Positions 9,256-20,372 of a DNA stretch of 64,000 bases are shown here, one piece after another. The translations under genes were made by a program, and so were the position numbers. Within the stretch, counting starts at the first letter, position 1, and every line of letters starts with the position of its first letter. The stretch is from Actinopolyspora lacussalsi subsp. righensis (GTDB lineage Bacteria > Actinomycetota > Actinomycetes > Mycobacteriales > Pseudonocardiaceae): contig NZ_FPAT01000015.1 in the NCBI RefSeq assembly GCF_900116555.1, positions 1 to 64,000 of the forward strand, read 5' to 3'. The notes beneath the pieces were generated by a model. The model was not told the DNA's origin. It did not search any database and was given only the letters and a program-made list of their open reading frames with translations.

Positions 9256-10073
9256 CCCCGGGTGCCGTGGCCGGTGTGCTCGCGATCGGGCTGGGCGTGG
9301 CGTGGGCCACGGTCACCGTCACGTTCCTGATGGCGCGGGTGCGGAATCGCTACGACACCATCGACACCGCCTGGGGCACCGGGTTCGCGCTGATCGCGGT
9401 GTGCGCACTGGCACTGGTCCGGCCGGTGTCCGGGGACTCGGAGCAGCCCGGGGTGGCGGGGTGGCTCGCCACGGTGCTCACTGTCGTGTGGGGGGTGCGG
9501 TTGGCGCTGCACCTGCATCTGCGCAACCGGACCAAGCCGGAGGATCCCCGCTACCGGGAGATGCTCGCCAAGGCGCGCCGGTTCCCGGCCGGGCGGATGT
9601 ACTTCCGGGTGTATCTCACCCAGGCCCTGGTGATGTGGTTCGTCGCCCTTCCGGTACAGCTCGCCCAGTTCGGCGGTTCCGCCCGGCATCCCCTGTCAGC
9701 GGCGGTGCTCTGGGCGGGGGTGTTCGTCTGGCTGGTGGGGTTCGCGTTCGAGACCGTCGGCGACGAGCAGTTGCGCAGGTTCCGGAACCGGCCGGAGAAC
9801 TCGGGGGCGGTGCTTCGCATGGGGCTGTGGCGCTACACGCGCCACCCGAACTACTTCGGTGATGCCTGCGTGTGGTGGGGGCTGTACCTGATCGCCTGCC
9901 ACCACCAGGTCGGCGTTCTCCCGCTGTTGTCCCCCGTGCTGATGACCTGGTTGTTGGCCCGGGGCAGCGGCAAACCGTTGCTGGAGCGCGACATCGTCGA
10001 ACGTCGGCCGGACTACGCGGACTACGTCCGGCGAACCAGCGGGTTCGTGCCCCTGCCACCGAAGCGGGATTGA
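9252..10073 (+). CDS. DUF1295 (steroid 5-alpha-reductase-like) membrane protein
   Basis: A 273-residue protein with about six hydrophobic segments and the conserved C-terminal motif LWRYTRHPNYFGD, shared by DUF1295, steroid 5-alpha reductases and isoprenylcysteine methyltransferases; this region binds NADPH or SAM in relatives. It starts at a TTG that overlaps the methyltransferase stop (TTGA), so the two are coupled. In M. tuberculosis the homologue (Rv0446c) lies between ufaA1 and sigK. Here it has moved to the divergent unit. A reductive step on a modified acyl chain is a reasonable guess, not shown. Confidence 0.85.
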   Translation: MTPGAVAGVLAIGLGVAWATVTVTFLMARVRNRYDTIDTAWGTGFALIAVCALALVRPVSGDSEQPGVAGWLATVLTVVWGVRLALHLHLRNRTKPEDPRYREMLAKARRFPAGRMYFRVYLTQALVMWFVALPVQLAQFGGSARHPLSAAVLWAGVFVWLVGFAFETVGDEQLRRFRNRPENSGAVLRMGLWRYTRHPNYFGDACVWWGLYLIACHHQVGVLPLLSPVLMTWLLARGSGKPLLERDIVERRPDYADYVRRTSGFVPLPPKRD

Positions 10074-10130
10074 CGCCCACGCCGTGATGGTCGGGTTCCC
10101 CGCTCGCTCCCGGCCGGAATTGATTCCGGC

Positions 10131-10964
10131 TCACGTTTCGTGGCGCCGATCCTCCTCGCGAGGATCGACCTCCCGTCCCCGATCGGTTCGTTTCGCGCGT
10201 TCCACCAGCCTGGAACGCAGCGGCGCCAACCGCGATGACAGGGTATGGACGCTGACGAGCCCGATCGTGAAAATCGCTCCCAGAATCCAGCCCGCCACGA
10301 CGTCGGAGGGGGAGTGCACGCCCAGCACGAGTCGGGAGAACCCGGTGATCAGCACCAGCAGTACGCCCAGTCCCACGACACCCGCGCGTGACCAGCGCCC
10401 GCGCAGCACTCCCAGCAGCAGAATCGCCAGCATCAGGTAGACCGCCGCGGAATGGGCGGAGTGCCCGGAGGGGAAGGCGAAGCTGTCCTCGGTGAGCGCG
10501 TTGGGGGCCGGAACCGGTCTGGGGCGCGCGATGGTGAGTTTGAGCAGGAAAACCGTCAGTGCTGTTCCGGTGGAGGTCAGCACCAACAGCATCGGACGAC
10601 TCCAACCGCGGGTGCTGGTTCCCAACCAGACGGCGCCGATGACCGCCACGGAGAACACCACCGCTCCCTCGCCCAGGTGAGTGATGACGTTGAACGCCGC
10701 GATCACGGTGGGAGTGCGCAGTTCGGCGATCATCTCCAGTAGCCGACGGTCCAGCCCGAGGATCGCGCCGTGCTCGTAGACCTGTTCCGCGAGCTCGCCG
10801 AACACGTTGATCCCGGCCACCACGAGTAACAGCCCAAGCACCGGGGTGAACCAGGGGTACCAACTCGCGAGGTCACGCCAGCTCGCGTGCGACTCGGCGA
10901 GACGTTCCTCGGGGTCGTACCCGTCACCGGAGCGCGGGCTCTCGCCGGTGGGGGCCATTGTCAT
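10131..10964 (-). CDS. PAP2-family membrane phosphatase
   Basis: A 277-residue membrane phosphatase of the type-2 phosphatidic acid phosphatase family. All three catalytic motifs are present: KLTIARPRP, PSGHS and SRLVLGVHSPSD. There are about five to six membrane helices, with a charged cytoplasmic tail at the C-terminus. Likely substrates are phosphatidate, phosphatidylglycerophosphate or undecaprenyl pyrophosphate; the sequence does not discriminate. It is convergent with the DUF1295 gene, separated by 57 bp. Confidence 0.9.
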   Translation of the reverse strand: MTMAPTGESPRSGDGYDPEERLAESHASWRDLASWYPWFTPVLGLLLVVAGINVFGELAEQVYEHGAILGLDRRLLEMIAELRTPTVIAAFNVITHLGEGAVVFSVAVIGAVWLGTSTRGWSRPMLLVLTSTGTALTVFLLKLTIARPRPVPAPNALTEDSFAFPSGHSAHSAAVYLMLAILLLGVLRGRWSRAGVVGLGVLLVLITGFSRLVLGVHSPSDVVAGWILGAIFTIGLVSVHTLSSRLAPLRSRLVERAKRTDRGREVDPREEDRRHET

Positions 10965-11231
10965 GGATCACACTCCCGGCCTCGGTCGCCGTGATTGCTC
11001 GGTCCCCGTGCATTCTACGTGCGCTCGGACTTTCGAGCCCGGATGTCGGACGAGAGGCATTCCGGTGGCGTGACTCGCGGAACGGAATCCGAGGAATTCG
11101 TGATTGTCGCCGCGCCGGGAGCTGTCTCCCCACCGGAGGGGCAGGAATCGTTCGGCGGCGGAAGTGCTCGACAATCCGTCCCGCGTGCGATCCGCTTCGT
11201 TCCGGTTGGGTTCCGGTCGGGAATGCCTTGG
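10965..11231. other. Intergenic region between PAP2 gene and tRNA-Lys
   Basis: No gene recognised. It should hold the promoter of the minus-strand PAP2 gene. The small open frames that cross it also run through the tRNA gene and are rejected. Confidence 0.5.
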
Positions 11232-11267
11232 AAACGAAAAAGTCCCGAGCCGAATGACTCGGGACTT
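11232..11267 (-). terminator. Rho-independent terminator of tRNA-Lys
   Basis: On the minus strand, AAGTCCCGAG and CTCGGGACTT form a perfect 10-bp stem with an 8-nt loop, followed by TTTTCGTTTC. It begins 4 nt after the tRNA 3' end. Confidence 0.85.
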
Positions 11268-11270
11268 CGG

Positions 11271-11343
11271 TGCGCCAACAGGGACTCGAACCCCGAACCC
11301 ACTGATTAAGAGTCAGTTGCTCTGCCGCTTGAGCTATTGGCGC
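11271..11343 (-). tRNA. tRNA-Lys (CTT)
   Basis: A 73-nt tRNA on the minus strand. The acceptor stem GCGCCAA/TTGGCGC is perfect. The anticodon stem ACTGA/TCAGT flanks the loop CTCTTAA, giving anticodon CTT (Lys, AAG codons). The T-loop is GTTCGAGTC. The CCA end is not encoded. A strong terminator follows directly. Confidence 0.95.
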
Positions 11344-11888
11344 GTTGCCGTGTGAAATTTTTCCGCCTCGCTCGAATTCCCTCTCGCGTTGGCGACAACA
11401 CAAACTTTAGCACGGTTGCCGGAGGTGTGATTCGAGGGGGGTCGCTTGCGTGTCGTGGGTGGTGTGCGCTGCGGCTTCGTCGCTTCCTCGCTGGGCTGGG
11501 GCGCGGTCGGTCGGATCGTCCGCTCGCCGGCGGCGGTGCGGCTCGTCGGGACGGGTTCATCATGGGGCGGCGCTTCTCGTCATCCGCTTCGTCGTTCGGG
11601 CGGCCGTCTCACCCGACTTCGATCTCCGGGAGTGATCCGCTCGATGTCCTCCGAGCTCGATGTCCACCCGAGGTTACGGAAGTACTACGGCTGAGACGCG
11701 ATGACAACCCTTTCGGGTGAGAAGGCGTCATCCTGGACAGCAGTTGTGCGGACTCACGTTTCGTCGTCCGGTACGGGACGGCGCCGGGTGAGCCTCGAAC
11801 TCACGGGGGACACGACTGTGGGGAATGGCGAATCGAGCGGAACGGAACGCCACGGATGGAACTGTTGAGTCGCTCTTCCGGGGGATCC
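11344..11888. other. Intergenic region before the L,D-transpeptidase gene
   Basis: About 545 bp without a convincing gene; open frames here lack coding bias. Two small hairpins are visible near its end: GATGAC...GTCATC enclosing ACCC/GGGT (about 11700-11735), and GTGAG/CTCAC (11788-11804). A structured 5' leader for the downstream gene is possible, but I do not recognise a riboswitch class. Confidence 0.35.
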
Positions 11889-13073
11889 ATGGTTTCCCCA
11901 CGGCAAAGACTTCTGACGACCCTGCTCTGCTTGGTCGCGTTACTGGTCGCCGGTTGCGGTACGGGGGCCGGTGGTGACTCCCGCACCCAGACCTCGGGTT
12001 CGGAGCCGAGCAGCACCGGCCCGCCCGCGATCGAGTTCACCCCGAAGTCGGGAGCCTCGTCCGCCTCCCCGGTGGATGATGTCGGGGCCCGGGCGAAGAA
12101 TGCCACGTTCACCGAGGTCGTGATGACCAACGCCTCCGGTGAGAAGGTCGAGAGCTCGCTCGAGGACGACGGCCGAGGTTGGTCGGTCCAGGAGCCGCTC
12201 GGCTACGGCAAGACCTACGAGGTGGTGGCGAAGGCCACCGGTGCGGACGGCGAGAAACTGACCGAACGCTCCCGGTTCACCACGCTGACCCCCGAGAATC
12301 TCACCTACGTGTCCATGAACCCGCTCGACGGGCAAACCGTGGGTGTCGGTCAGCCCCTGGCGTTCTACTTCAGCGAGGACGCGCCCGCTCCCGTCAGGGA
12401 ACGCGCCGAGAAGGCCATCGACATCAGTACCGACCCGAAGGTCAAGGGCGAGTTCTACTGGTTCGACGACCGCGAGGTGCACTGGCGTCCCAAGGAGTAC
12501 TGGGAACCGGGTACCGAGATCACCGTCGACGTCAACATCTACGGCAAGAACCTCGGCAACGGTGTCTACGGCGAGTCCGACCGCCACGCCACCGTGAAGA
12601 TCGGTGACGAGGTGATCCTGCGTGCCGACGCGGCCTCCCATCGGATGAAGGTCACGGTCAACGGCGAGCTCAAACGCACGATTCCGGTCTCGCTGGGACG
12701 CCCCTCCTACCCATCGCACAACGGCACCCACGTGGTGATGCGCAAGCACGACACTTACATGATGGATTCGACCACCTACGGCCTGGGGCTGGACGAGGGT
12801 GGCTACCGCACCGAGGTCGAGTGGGCCGTACGGATCTCCAACGGCGGTGAGTTCCTGCACGCCGCCCCCTGGTCGGTCGGGGACCAGGGCGAGCGCAATG
12901 TCAGCCACGGCTGCATCAACATGAGCACCGCCGACGCGAAGTGGGTCTACGACCTGCTCAAGAAGGGCGACGTCGTCGAGGTGACCAACTCCAAGGGCGG
13001 GGAACTGGCTTCCTGGGACGGCTTCGGCGACTGGCAGGTTCCGTGGAGCGAGTGGACCAGTGGCAACAGCTGA
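11889..13073 (+). CDS. L,D-transpeptidase lipoprotein (LdtMt2-like)
   Basis: A 394-residue cell-wall enzyme that would form 3-3 cross-links in peptidoglycan outside the membrane. The signal peptide ends in a lipobox LVAGC with C23 as the lipidated residue. Two immunoglobulin-like domains (about 50-240) precede the YkuD catalytic domain, whose active-site motif is SHGCINM with C342; the GTHVVMRKHDTYMMD segment is also typical. Ser/Thr-rich linker follows the lipid anchor. I chose the ATG at 11889, which has a GGGGGA site; an ATG at 11856 would add 11 residues ahead of the signal peptide. The domain order matches mycobacterial LdtMt2/LppS-type enzymes. Confidence 0.93.
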   Translation: MVSPRQRLLTTLLCLVALLVAGCGTGAGGDSRTQTSGSEPSSTGPPAIEFTPKSGASSASPVDDVGARAKNATFTEVVMTNASGEKVESSLEDDGRGWSVQEPLGYGKTYEVVAKATGADGEKLTERSRFTTLTPENLTYVSMNPLDGQTVGVGQPLAFYFSEDAPAPVRERAEKAIDISTDPKVKGEFYWFDDREVHWRPKEYWEPGTEITVDVNIYGKNLGNGVYGESDRHATVKIGDEVILRADAASHRMKVTVNGELKRTIPVSLGRPSYPSHNGTHVVMRKHDTYMMDSTTYGLGLDEGGYRTEVEWAVRISNGGEFLHAAPWSVGDQGERNVSHGCINMSTADAKWVYDLLKKGDVVEVTNSKGGELASWDGFGDWQVPWSEWTSGNS

Positions 13074-13164
13074 CCGAGGTCACGCGTTCGGCTCCGCCTC
13101 TCGTGCGGGGCCGATTCGTTCGAACGCCCGCGTGGAACCGCCCGATGGTGATAGGAAATCAGCT

Positions 13165-13815
13165 GTGGGTAGCGGGAACGCGGAAGTCGATCGGCACGGT
13201 TGGATCCACGACAGCGCCGTACGGGACGCGGCGTGCCTGACCCTGGTTCGGGGAACCGATGTGTTCCGGGTGGCACGAGCCTTCGGCGCCGATCCGACCC
13301 GGGGCAGACACTGGAACTTCGAGGAGTTCTGCGAGGAGTCCTTCGCCTGTGCGGACAAGCAGTCCCTGATCGGTCTCCGCCGGGTGGGCGAGTGGACACT
13401 CGTCGCCGAGGAGAGCCGTTTCGAGGGGATCCGGCACGAGGTGCTCGCCGAGGCCAGTTCCGGCGGCGAACTGGTCTCGGTGTACTGGGACGTCGGTGGT
13501 TCCGGTGGATTCGCCCACGCCGTGGGCGGCGAGTTGCGCACCTTCTTCGAACCCGTGCTTCCCGAGTACCGCTCCGGAACCCGCCCGGACGATCTGGAGT
13601 CGTTACGCGCCGGGCTACCCTGGCACGAGGCGGAGCGTGTGCCGCTCATGCTGGCGCTGTCGGCGCGTGTCACGGGATGCGTGCCCGACCCGGAGTGGTT
13701 CGTCGGACAGTTCCTGACCTGCCCGGTGGTGGGGACGGGCGGGAACGTGGTTCTCGGTCCCGCCTCCCACCAGATCGGTTCGCTGTTCCACGGTTCGGCG
13801 GGATGGAGAGTTTGA
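13165..13815 (+). CDS. DUF6461-like conserved actinobacterial protein
   Basis: A protein of about 216 residues without signal peptide or membrane segment. The N-terminal WIHDSAVRDAACLTLVRGTD and the rest of the sequence resemble the DUF6461 family of actinobacteria, which has no known function. Acidic and aromatic residues dominate. The start is uncertain (GTG 13165 chosen; GTG 13132 and an upstream start at 13060 overlapping the previous gene are possible). Its stop overlaps the next gene (TGATG), so the two are probably co-expressed. Confidence 0.65.
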   Translation: MGSGNAEVDRHGWIHDSAVRDAACLTLVRGTDVFRVARAFGADPTRGRHWNFEEFCEESFACADKQSLIGLRRVGEWTLVAEESRFEGIRHEVLAEASSGGELVSVYWDVGGSGGFAHAVGGELRTFFEPVLPEYRSGTRPDDLESLRAGLPWHEAERVPLMLALSARVTGCVPDPEWFVGQFLTCPVVGTGGNVVLGPASHQIGSLFHGSAGWRV

Positions 13816-14522
13816 TGGGGTTGCTGCGTCGGTTGTTCGGGCTCGAACGGCGGGCCGCGGAAGCGACGTCGCGGGTGGGGGACGAGTCCGCCGAGGCCGC
13901 TCGCCGCGCGGAGCTGTTCTGGCGCCGCTGGGAGGAGCTACTGCCGCGGGTGGGCTCCGCGTTGGGTGACGGTGTGCCGCAACGTGTCGACCACCAGCTC
14001 GCGGAAGCGGTCGGGCTGCTGCATCCGAGACTGAACTTCTCGATCGAGCGCGGCAGCGAGGCCATCTACGCCTTGGTGATCACCGCCCAGGCGGATCCCG
14101 AACTGCGGGTATACACCGATGCCTGGAAGGCGGCCGCGCCCGCCGCCGATTCACTGTGGGAGTACCACGACGCGGTGCCTCCGGTCCCCGATCCGAGGGA
14201 AGTCACCGTCAACCTCCGTGGCAAGCGCTACCAGCTGGACGAGGTGCGTGTCGCGGCGCAGTTCGACAACACCAGGAACCTGATCGACGTCGCGGTCTAC
14301 CACCCCGGCTTCTCCGAACTGGCCGATGAGGAACGGGAGGCGTTGACCTTCCTGCCGTTGCACGCCGCGCTGGGGGAGAAGTTGGCGGCCGATCGCATCG
14401 GCAGGGTCGAGACGGCCGACCTGCTTCCCGCCAACGCGGTCGATCTGGTCGCGTTCCGCGAGCGGGTTCGTGCCTTCGACACCGGGGAGACCGATTCCGC
14501 CGAACCGGACACCGAGCAGTAG
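13815..14522 (+). CDS. Conserved hypothetical protein coupled to the DUF6461-like gene
   Basis: A soluble protein of 235 residues that I do not recognise with certainty. It begins MGLLRRLFGLERR, a short basic amphipathic stretch, followed by a helical region (WRRWEELLPRVGSAL) and a core with YALVITAQADPELRVYTDAW and LWEYHDAVPP. This pattern resembles actinobacterial proteins of DUF695-like type, but I cannot confirm it. The ATG at 13815 shares a base with the upstream stop (TGATG) and has GGAGAG before it. The C-terminus is acidic. It ends 57 bp before ligA. Confidence 0.7.
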   Translation: MGLLRRLFGLERRAAEATSRVGDESAEAARRAELFWRRWEELLPRVGSALGDGVPQRVDHQLAEAVGLLHPRLNFSIERGSEAIYALVITAQADPELRVYTDAWKAAAPAADSLWEYHDAVPPVPDPREVTVNLRGKRYQLDEVRVAAQFDNTRNLIDVAVYHPGFSELADEEREALTFLPLHAALGEKLAADRIGRVETADLLPANAVDLVAFRERVRAFDTGETDSAEPDTEQ

Positions 14523-14567
14523 GCGGACGCGGCACCGGTCGAACGCGCCGTTGTCGGCGGTGCTGGT

Positions 14568-16799
<2,232 letters not shown>

Positions 16800-16841
16800 C
16801 GAGTGGTGCGGTGTCCGTCGCTCGACCGTCGTGGGCGCCAC

Positions 16842-16847
16842 TAGTAT
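16842..16847 (+). promoter_or_regulatory. -10 box TAGTAT before the GNAT gene
   Basis: TAGTAT ends 7 nt before the ATG at 16855 and no ribosome site is present, so a leaderless transcript is likely. Confidence 0.45.
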
Positions 16848-16854
16848 CGACCGC

Positions 16855-17355
16855 ATGGAGAGCGTGACCATCAGACGGGCGCTGCCGGCCGAGTTCGACA
16901 CCGTCGGTGAGCTGACGGCGCGTGCCTACCTGGAGGGTGGGCACATTCCCGCCGAGAACACGCACTATCTCACGTCGCTCCGCGACGCCGCCGACCGCGC
17001 CGCCAAGGCGGAACTGCTCGTGGCGGTGCACGGTGACAAGGTGTGCGGCACGGTGACGGTGGCCCGCCACGGCAGCGAGTACACCGAGCTCGCGCGTCCC
17101 GGCGAACTGGAGTTCCGGATGTTGGCCGTGGCCCCGGAAGCGGCGGGCAGCGGTGTGGGTGCCGCTCTGGTCGACCGGGTGATCGAGCTGGCGGCCGCGG
17201 AGTCCTGGGAGCGGGTCGTGTTGTACAGCAACCGGTCCATGACGGTCGCGCACCGGTTGTACGAGCGGAAGGGATTCCACCGCCTTCCCGAGCACGACTG
17301 GGAGCCTTTCCCGGCCGTCAGGTTGCTCGCCTACGCCCTTGATCCGGCCCGGTGA
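16855..17355 (+). CDS. GNAT-family N-acetyltransferase
   Basis: A 166-residue acetyltransferase of the GNAT fold. The acetyl-CoA loop is AVAPEAAGSGVGAAL (motif Q/RxxGxG/A variant), followed by the C-terminal helix and strand ending in AHRLYERKGFHRL. The N-terminus MESVTIRRALPAEFDTVGELT is typical. The substrate is unknown. It lies after ligA with its own promoter and is convergent with the ACT-domain gene. Confidence 0.88.
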   Translation: MESVTIRRALPAEFDTVGELTARAYLEGGHIPAENTHYLTSLRDAADRAAKAELLVAVHGDKVCGTVTVARHGSEYTELARPGELEFRMLAVAPEAAGSGVGAALVDRVIELAAAESWERVVLYSNRSMTVAHRLYERKGFHRLPEHDWEPFPAVRLLAYALDPAR

Positions 17356-17452
17356 GGCTTCCGGACTCCCGCTTCCCCGGCCGTGCGCTAGCCCGGATCA
17401 CCGGTTCCTCCGCGCGACCGTTCGTGGTCCCCTCCGGGCGGTACGGTCGTGC

Positions 17453-18106
17453 TCAGCCGTCCAGCACCACCGAGACGATGCCCGCCAGGTGCGCGAGCCG
17501 GGCGACCTCGGAGGTGCGAAACATCGGTCCGCCCGGCCTGCCTGCCAGCAGCACCAGGTCGGGTTTGCCTATCGGCGTGGCCGCCAGCTCGGTGCCCAGT
17601 TCCCTCCAGGTGTCCGGTACCCAGGACTCGTCCCCGTCCAGCACGGTGGCCCTGGGTAACGGCATCCACGGTAACCGCAGGTATTCGTCCTCCGGGGCCG
17701 ATGTGCTGGCCGCCAGGTGCTCCGCCCCGCCCGCGCGGTTACCGAAGATCATCGCCCATCCCGAGCGAATGATCCGGGGTACGCCCTCGGCGAACAGCTG
17801 GAGTCCCCGCGCCGGTTCCGCGGCGATCTCCTCGACCAGCTCCAGCTCGCGATGGGTGTCCAGTATGCCGGCATAGGGCCGCACCGCGTCCACACGAACG
17901 CCTTCCACCGACTCCGCGGCCGTGATCAGCACGTCCGGCAGCCTTCCGGAGGGAAGCTCCACGATGAGGTCGTCGATGGCGGCCTCGCTGCTCCGCTCGA
18001 CCACATCCACGCTGAGGATGTCGGCCTCGATCTCGCCCAGCGCGCTCGCCACCGACCCGAGTGCGCCGGGACGGTCCGGAACCTGGACCCGGATGAGGAA
18101 GGACAC
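17453..18106 (-). CDS. ACT-domain protein (Rv3013-like)
   Basis: A 217-residue protein with an N-terminal ACT domain (residues 1-75, starting MSFLIRVQVPDRPGALGSVA), a fold that usually binds amino acids and regulates enzymes. The C-terminal part (LVLLAGRPGGPMFRTSEVARL and following) is conserved in actinobacteria without known function. Its position, divergent from gatC, matches Rv3013 in M. tuberculosis. A regulatory or amino acid-sensing role is inferred only from the domain. Confidence 0.85.
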   Translation of the reverse strand: MSFLIRVQVPDRPGALGSVASALGEIEADILSVDVVERSSEAAIDDLIVELPSGRLPDVLITAAESVEGVRVDAVRPYAGILDTHRELELVEEIAAEPARGLQLFAEGVPRIIRSGWAMIFGNRAGGAEHLAASTSAPEDEYLRLPWMPLPRATVLDGDESWVPDTWRELGTELAATPIGKPDLVLLAGRPGGPMFRTSEVARLAHLAGIVSVVLDG

Positions 18107-18525
18107 CGGTTCTCACGCCTCCAACATCGTGCGCGGCACCTCGCCGTCCGCGCCGGACCGGTTCGCACGAGCGGCTCGGGGCCCTCGTGTGGAGCGGACC
18201 GGCCAAATTGTGGCAGACACGACGTTCCCCGGGGACGACACCGCTGGATGCACACCGGCCCGAAACGATCCCGATGCCCGGGTGTGACCACCCGTTGGTG
18301 GTCGTGGTCGCTGCCCATAGACTCGTTGTCACCTTTCGAAGCCTGGGCGGCGCCCCGAGCGAATCGGTTCAGTGATCAGCGGGAGTGGGACGGTCGGCAC
18401 CGTTCCCGCGTCCCTGATCGTTCCGCGCCGCGCGGGTGGCGTACAGGCATTCGACTCGAACACGCGTGGTAGCCGGAAGCGACCGGATACCCGAACGAAC
18501 CGGACACGATCAGGGGGCCCGCGCA
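18107..18525. other. Divergent intergenic region between ACT gene and gatC
   Basis: No gene seen in about 420 bp. It should hold the promoter of the gatC-gatA-gatB operon (candidate at 18295-18323) and that of the minus-strand ACT gene. Confidence 0.5.
18295..18323 (+). promoter_or_regulatory. Candidate sigma-70 promoter for gatCAB
   Basis: TTGGTG (18295-18300) and TAGACT (18318-18323) are separated by 17 bp, the ideal spacing. Transcription from here would give a leader of about 195 nt before gatC. This is a visual match only. Confidence 0.35.
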
Positions 18526-18825
18526 TTGTCCACGATTTCCCGTGACGAGGTGGCTCACCTCGCCGGACTCGCCCGGCTGGCCGTATCCGAGGAGGAGCTC
18601 GACACGTTCGCAGGCCAGTTGGACGTGATCCTCGATTCGGTAGCCAGGGTCGGCGAAGTGGCCGCCGACGAGATACCGCCCACGTCCCACGCGGTACCGG
18701 TCACCAACGTTTTCCGAACGGACGAGGTGCGCGACGGGCTGTCCCGCGGGGAAGCACTCGCCGGGGCGCCCGCCACCGAGGAAAACAGGTTCCGAGTACC
18801 CAGGATTCTCAACGAGGAGGCGTGA
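18526..18825 (+). CDS. gatC: Asp/Glu-tRNA amidotransferase subunit C
   Basis: GatC is the small stabilising subunit of the GatCAB amidotransferase, which turns misacylated Glu-tRNA(Gln) and Asp-tRNA(Asn) into Gln-tRNA and Asn-tRNA. The 99-residue protein carries the family pattern [21 protein letters not shown] and the conserved C-terminal RVPRIL. The TTG at 18526 is chosen: a strong AGGGGG site lies about 8 nt upstream. Its stop overlaps the gatA ATG (TGATG). Confidence 0.95.
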   Translation: MSTISRDEVAHLAGLARLAVSEEELDTFAGQLDVILDSVARVGEVAADEIPPTSHAVPVTNVFRTDEVRDGLSRGEALAGAPATEENRFRVPRILNEEA

Positions 18826-20372
18826 TGTCCTCGACCACATCAGTCCCGGACGGGCCTGGTTCGACCGAACTCACCGGTCTCGCCGCCTCCGAACTGGCCG
18901 CCAAGATCGCCGCGGGCGAGGTGTCCGCTGTCGAGGTCACCCGTGCGCACCTGGACCGTATCGAGGCGATCGAACCGGCGGTGCACGCCTTTCTGCACGT
19001 CGACCGCGAAGCGGCGCTGGACGCCGCCCGGCGGGCCGACGAGCAGCGTGCCAACGGCACTCCCGCCTCTCCGCTGGCTGGCGTGCCGCTGGCGCTGAAG
19101 GACGTGCTCACCACCACCGACATGCCGACCACCTGCGGCTCCAGGATGCTGGAGGGCTGGACACCGCCGTACGACTCGACCGTGGCGGCCAGGCTCCGCG
19201 ACGCGGGTGTGGTGGTCCTCGGCAAGACCAACATGGACGAGTTCGCCATGGGCTCGTCGACCGAGAACTCCGCGTTCGGCCCGACCCGCAACCCGTGGGA
19301 CACCGACCGGATCCCCGGTGGTTCCGGGGGAGGCTCCTCGGCCGCGCTGGCGGCGTTCGAGGCGCCGCTGGCGATCGGCACCGACACGGGAGGTTCCATC
19401 CGGCAGCCCGCCGCGGTCACCGGGACCGTGGGGGTCAAGCCCACCTACGGCGGGGTGTCCCGCTACGGCCTGGTCGCGTTCTCCTCCTCGCTGGACCAGG
19501 CGGGGCCGTGCGGGCGTACGGTGCTGGACGCCGCGATGCTGCACGAGGTCATCGCCGGGCACGATCCGATGGACTCCACCTCGGTGGACGCGCCGGTTCC
19601 GAAGGTGACCGCGGCAGCACGGGACGGAGCGGACGGAGACCTGCGCGGGGTGCGCGTGGGAGTCGTCCGCGAGTTCGGTGGCGAGGGCTACCAGCAGGGT
19701 GTGCGGGACTCGTTCCGCACCGCCGTGGACACGCTCACCTCGCTCGGTGCCGAGGTCGTCGAGGTCTCCTGCCCGCACTTCGAGTACGCCCTCGGGGCCT
19801 ACTACCTGATCGCGCCCAGCGAGTGCTCCTCGAACCTCGCGCGGTTCGACGCGATGCGCTACGGGCTGCGGGTCGGCGACGACGGCACCCGCAGCACCGA
19901 GGAGGTCATGTCGCTGACTCGGGAGCAGGGCTTCGGCCCCGAGGTCAAGCGTCGTATCATGCTCGGTACCTACGCGCTCTCGTCCGGCTACTACGATGCC
20001 TACTACGGCCAGGCGCAGAAGGTCCGCACCCTGATCACCAGGGATTTCGAGGCCGCTTTCGGGCAGGTGGACGTGTTGGTCTCGCCCACGACCCCCACCA
20101 CCGCGTTCCGCATCGGGGAACGTGTCGACGACCCGATGGCCATGTACCGCGCGGACCTGTGCACCATTCCGAGCAATCTCGCCGGCAACGCCGCCATGAG
20201 CGTGCCGTCGGGGCTTTCCACCGAGGACGGTATGCCCGTCGGTCTGCAGATCATGGCACCCGCCATGGCCGACGACCGGCTCTACCGCGTGGGTGCGGCC
20301 TACGAGGCGGCACGCGACGCGGCTTCGGAAGTTTCCCTGCTCGACCGTGTCCCACGGTTGGAGGTCGCCTGA
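18825..20372 (+). CDS. gatA: Asp/Glu-tRNA amidotransferase subunit A
   Basis: GatA is the glutaminase subunit that supplies ammonia to GatB. The 515-residue protein has the amidase signature with the Ser-cisSer-Lys triad: K92 in LALKDVL, S167 in PGGSGGG and S191 in DTGGSIR. The ATG at 18825 overlaps the gatC stop (TGATG) and has a GAGGAGG site; a GTG at 18822 is an alternative. Its own stop again overlaps the next ATG. Confidence 0.97.
   Translation: MSSTTSVPDGPGSTELTGLAASELAAKIAAGEVSAVEVTRAHLDRIEAIEPAVHAFLHVDREAALDAARRADEQRANGTPASPLAGVPLALKDVLTTTDMPTTCGSRMLEGWTPPYDSTVAARLRDAGVVVLGKTNMDEFAMGSSTENSAFGPTRNPWDTDRIPGGSGGGSSAALAAFEAPLAIGTDTGGSIRQPAAVTGTVGVKPTYGGVSRYGLVAFSSSLDQAGPCGRTVLDAAMLHEVIAGHDPMDSTSVDAPVPKVTAAARDGADGDLRGVRVGVVREFGGEGYQQGVRDSFRTAVDTLTSLGAEVVEVSCPHFEYALGAYYLIAPSECSSNLARFDAMRYGLRVGDDGTRSTEEVMSLTREQGFGPEVKRRIMLGTYALSSGYYDAYYGQAQKVRTLITRDFEAAFGQVDVLVSPTTPTTAFRIGERVDDPMAMYRADLCTIPSNLAGNAAMSVPSGLSTEDGMPVGLQIMAPAMADDRLYRVGAAYEAARDAASEVSLLDRVPRLEVA

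Noticed and set aside
10958-11355. Small open frames around the tRNA-Lys gene
   Set aside because: They run through the tRNA gene and its terminator in several frames; no coding bias.
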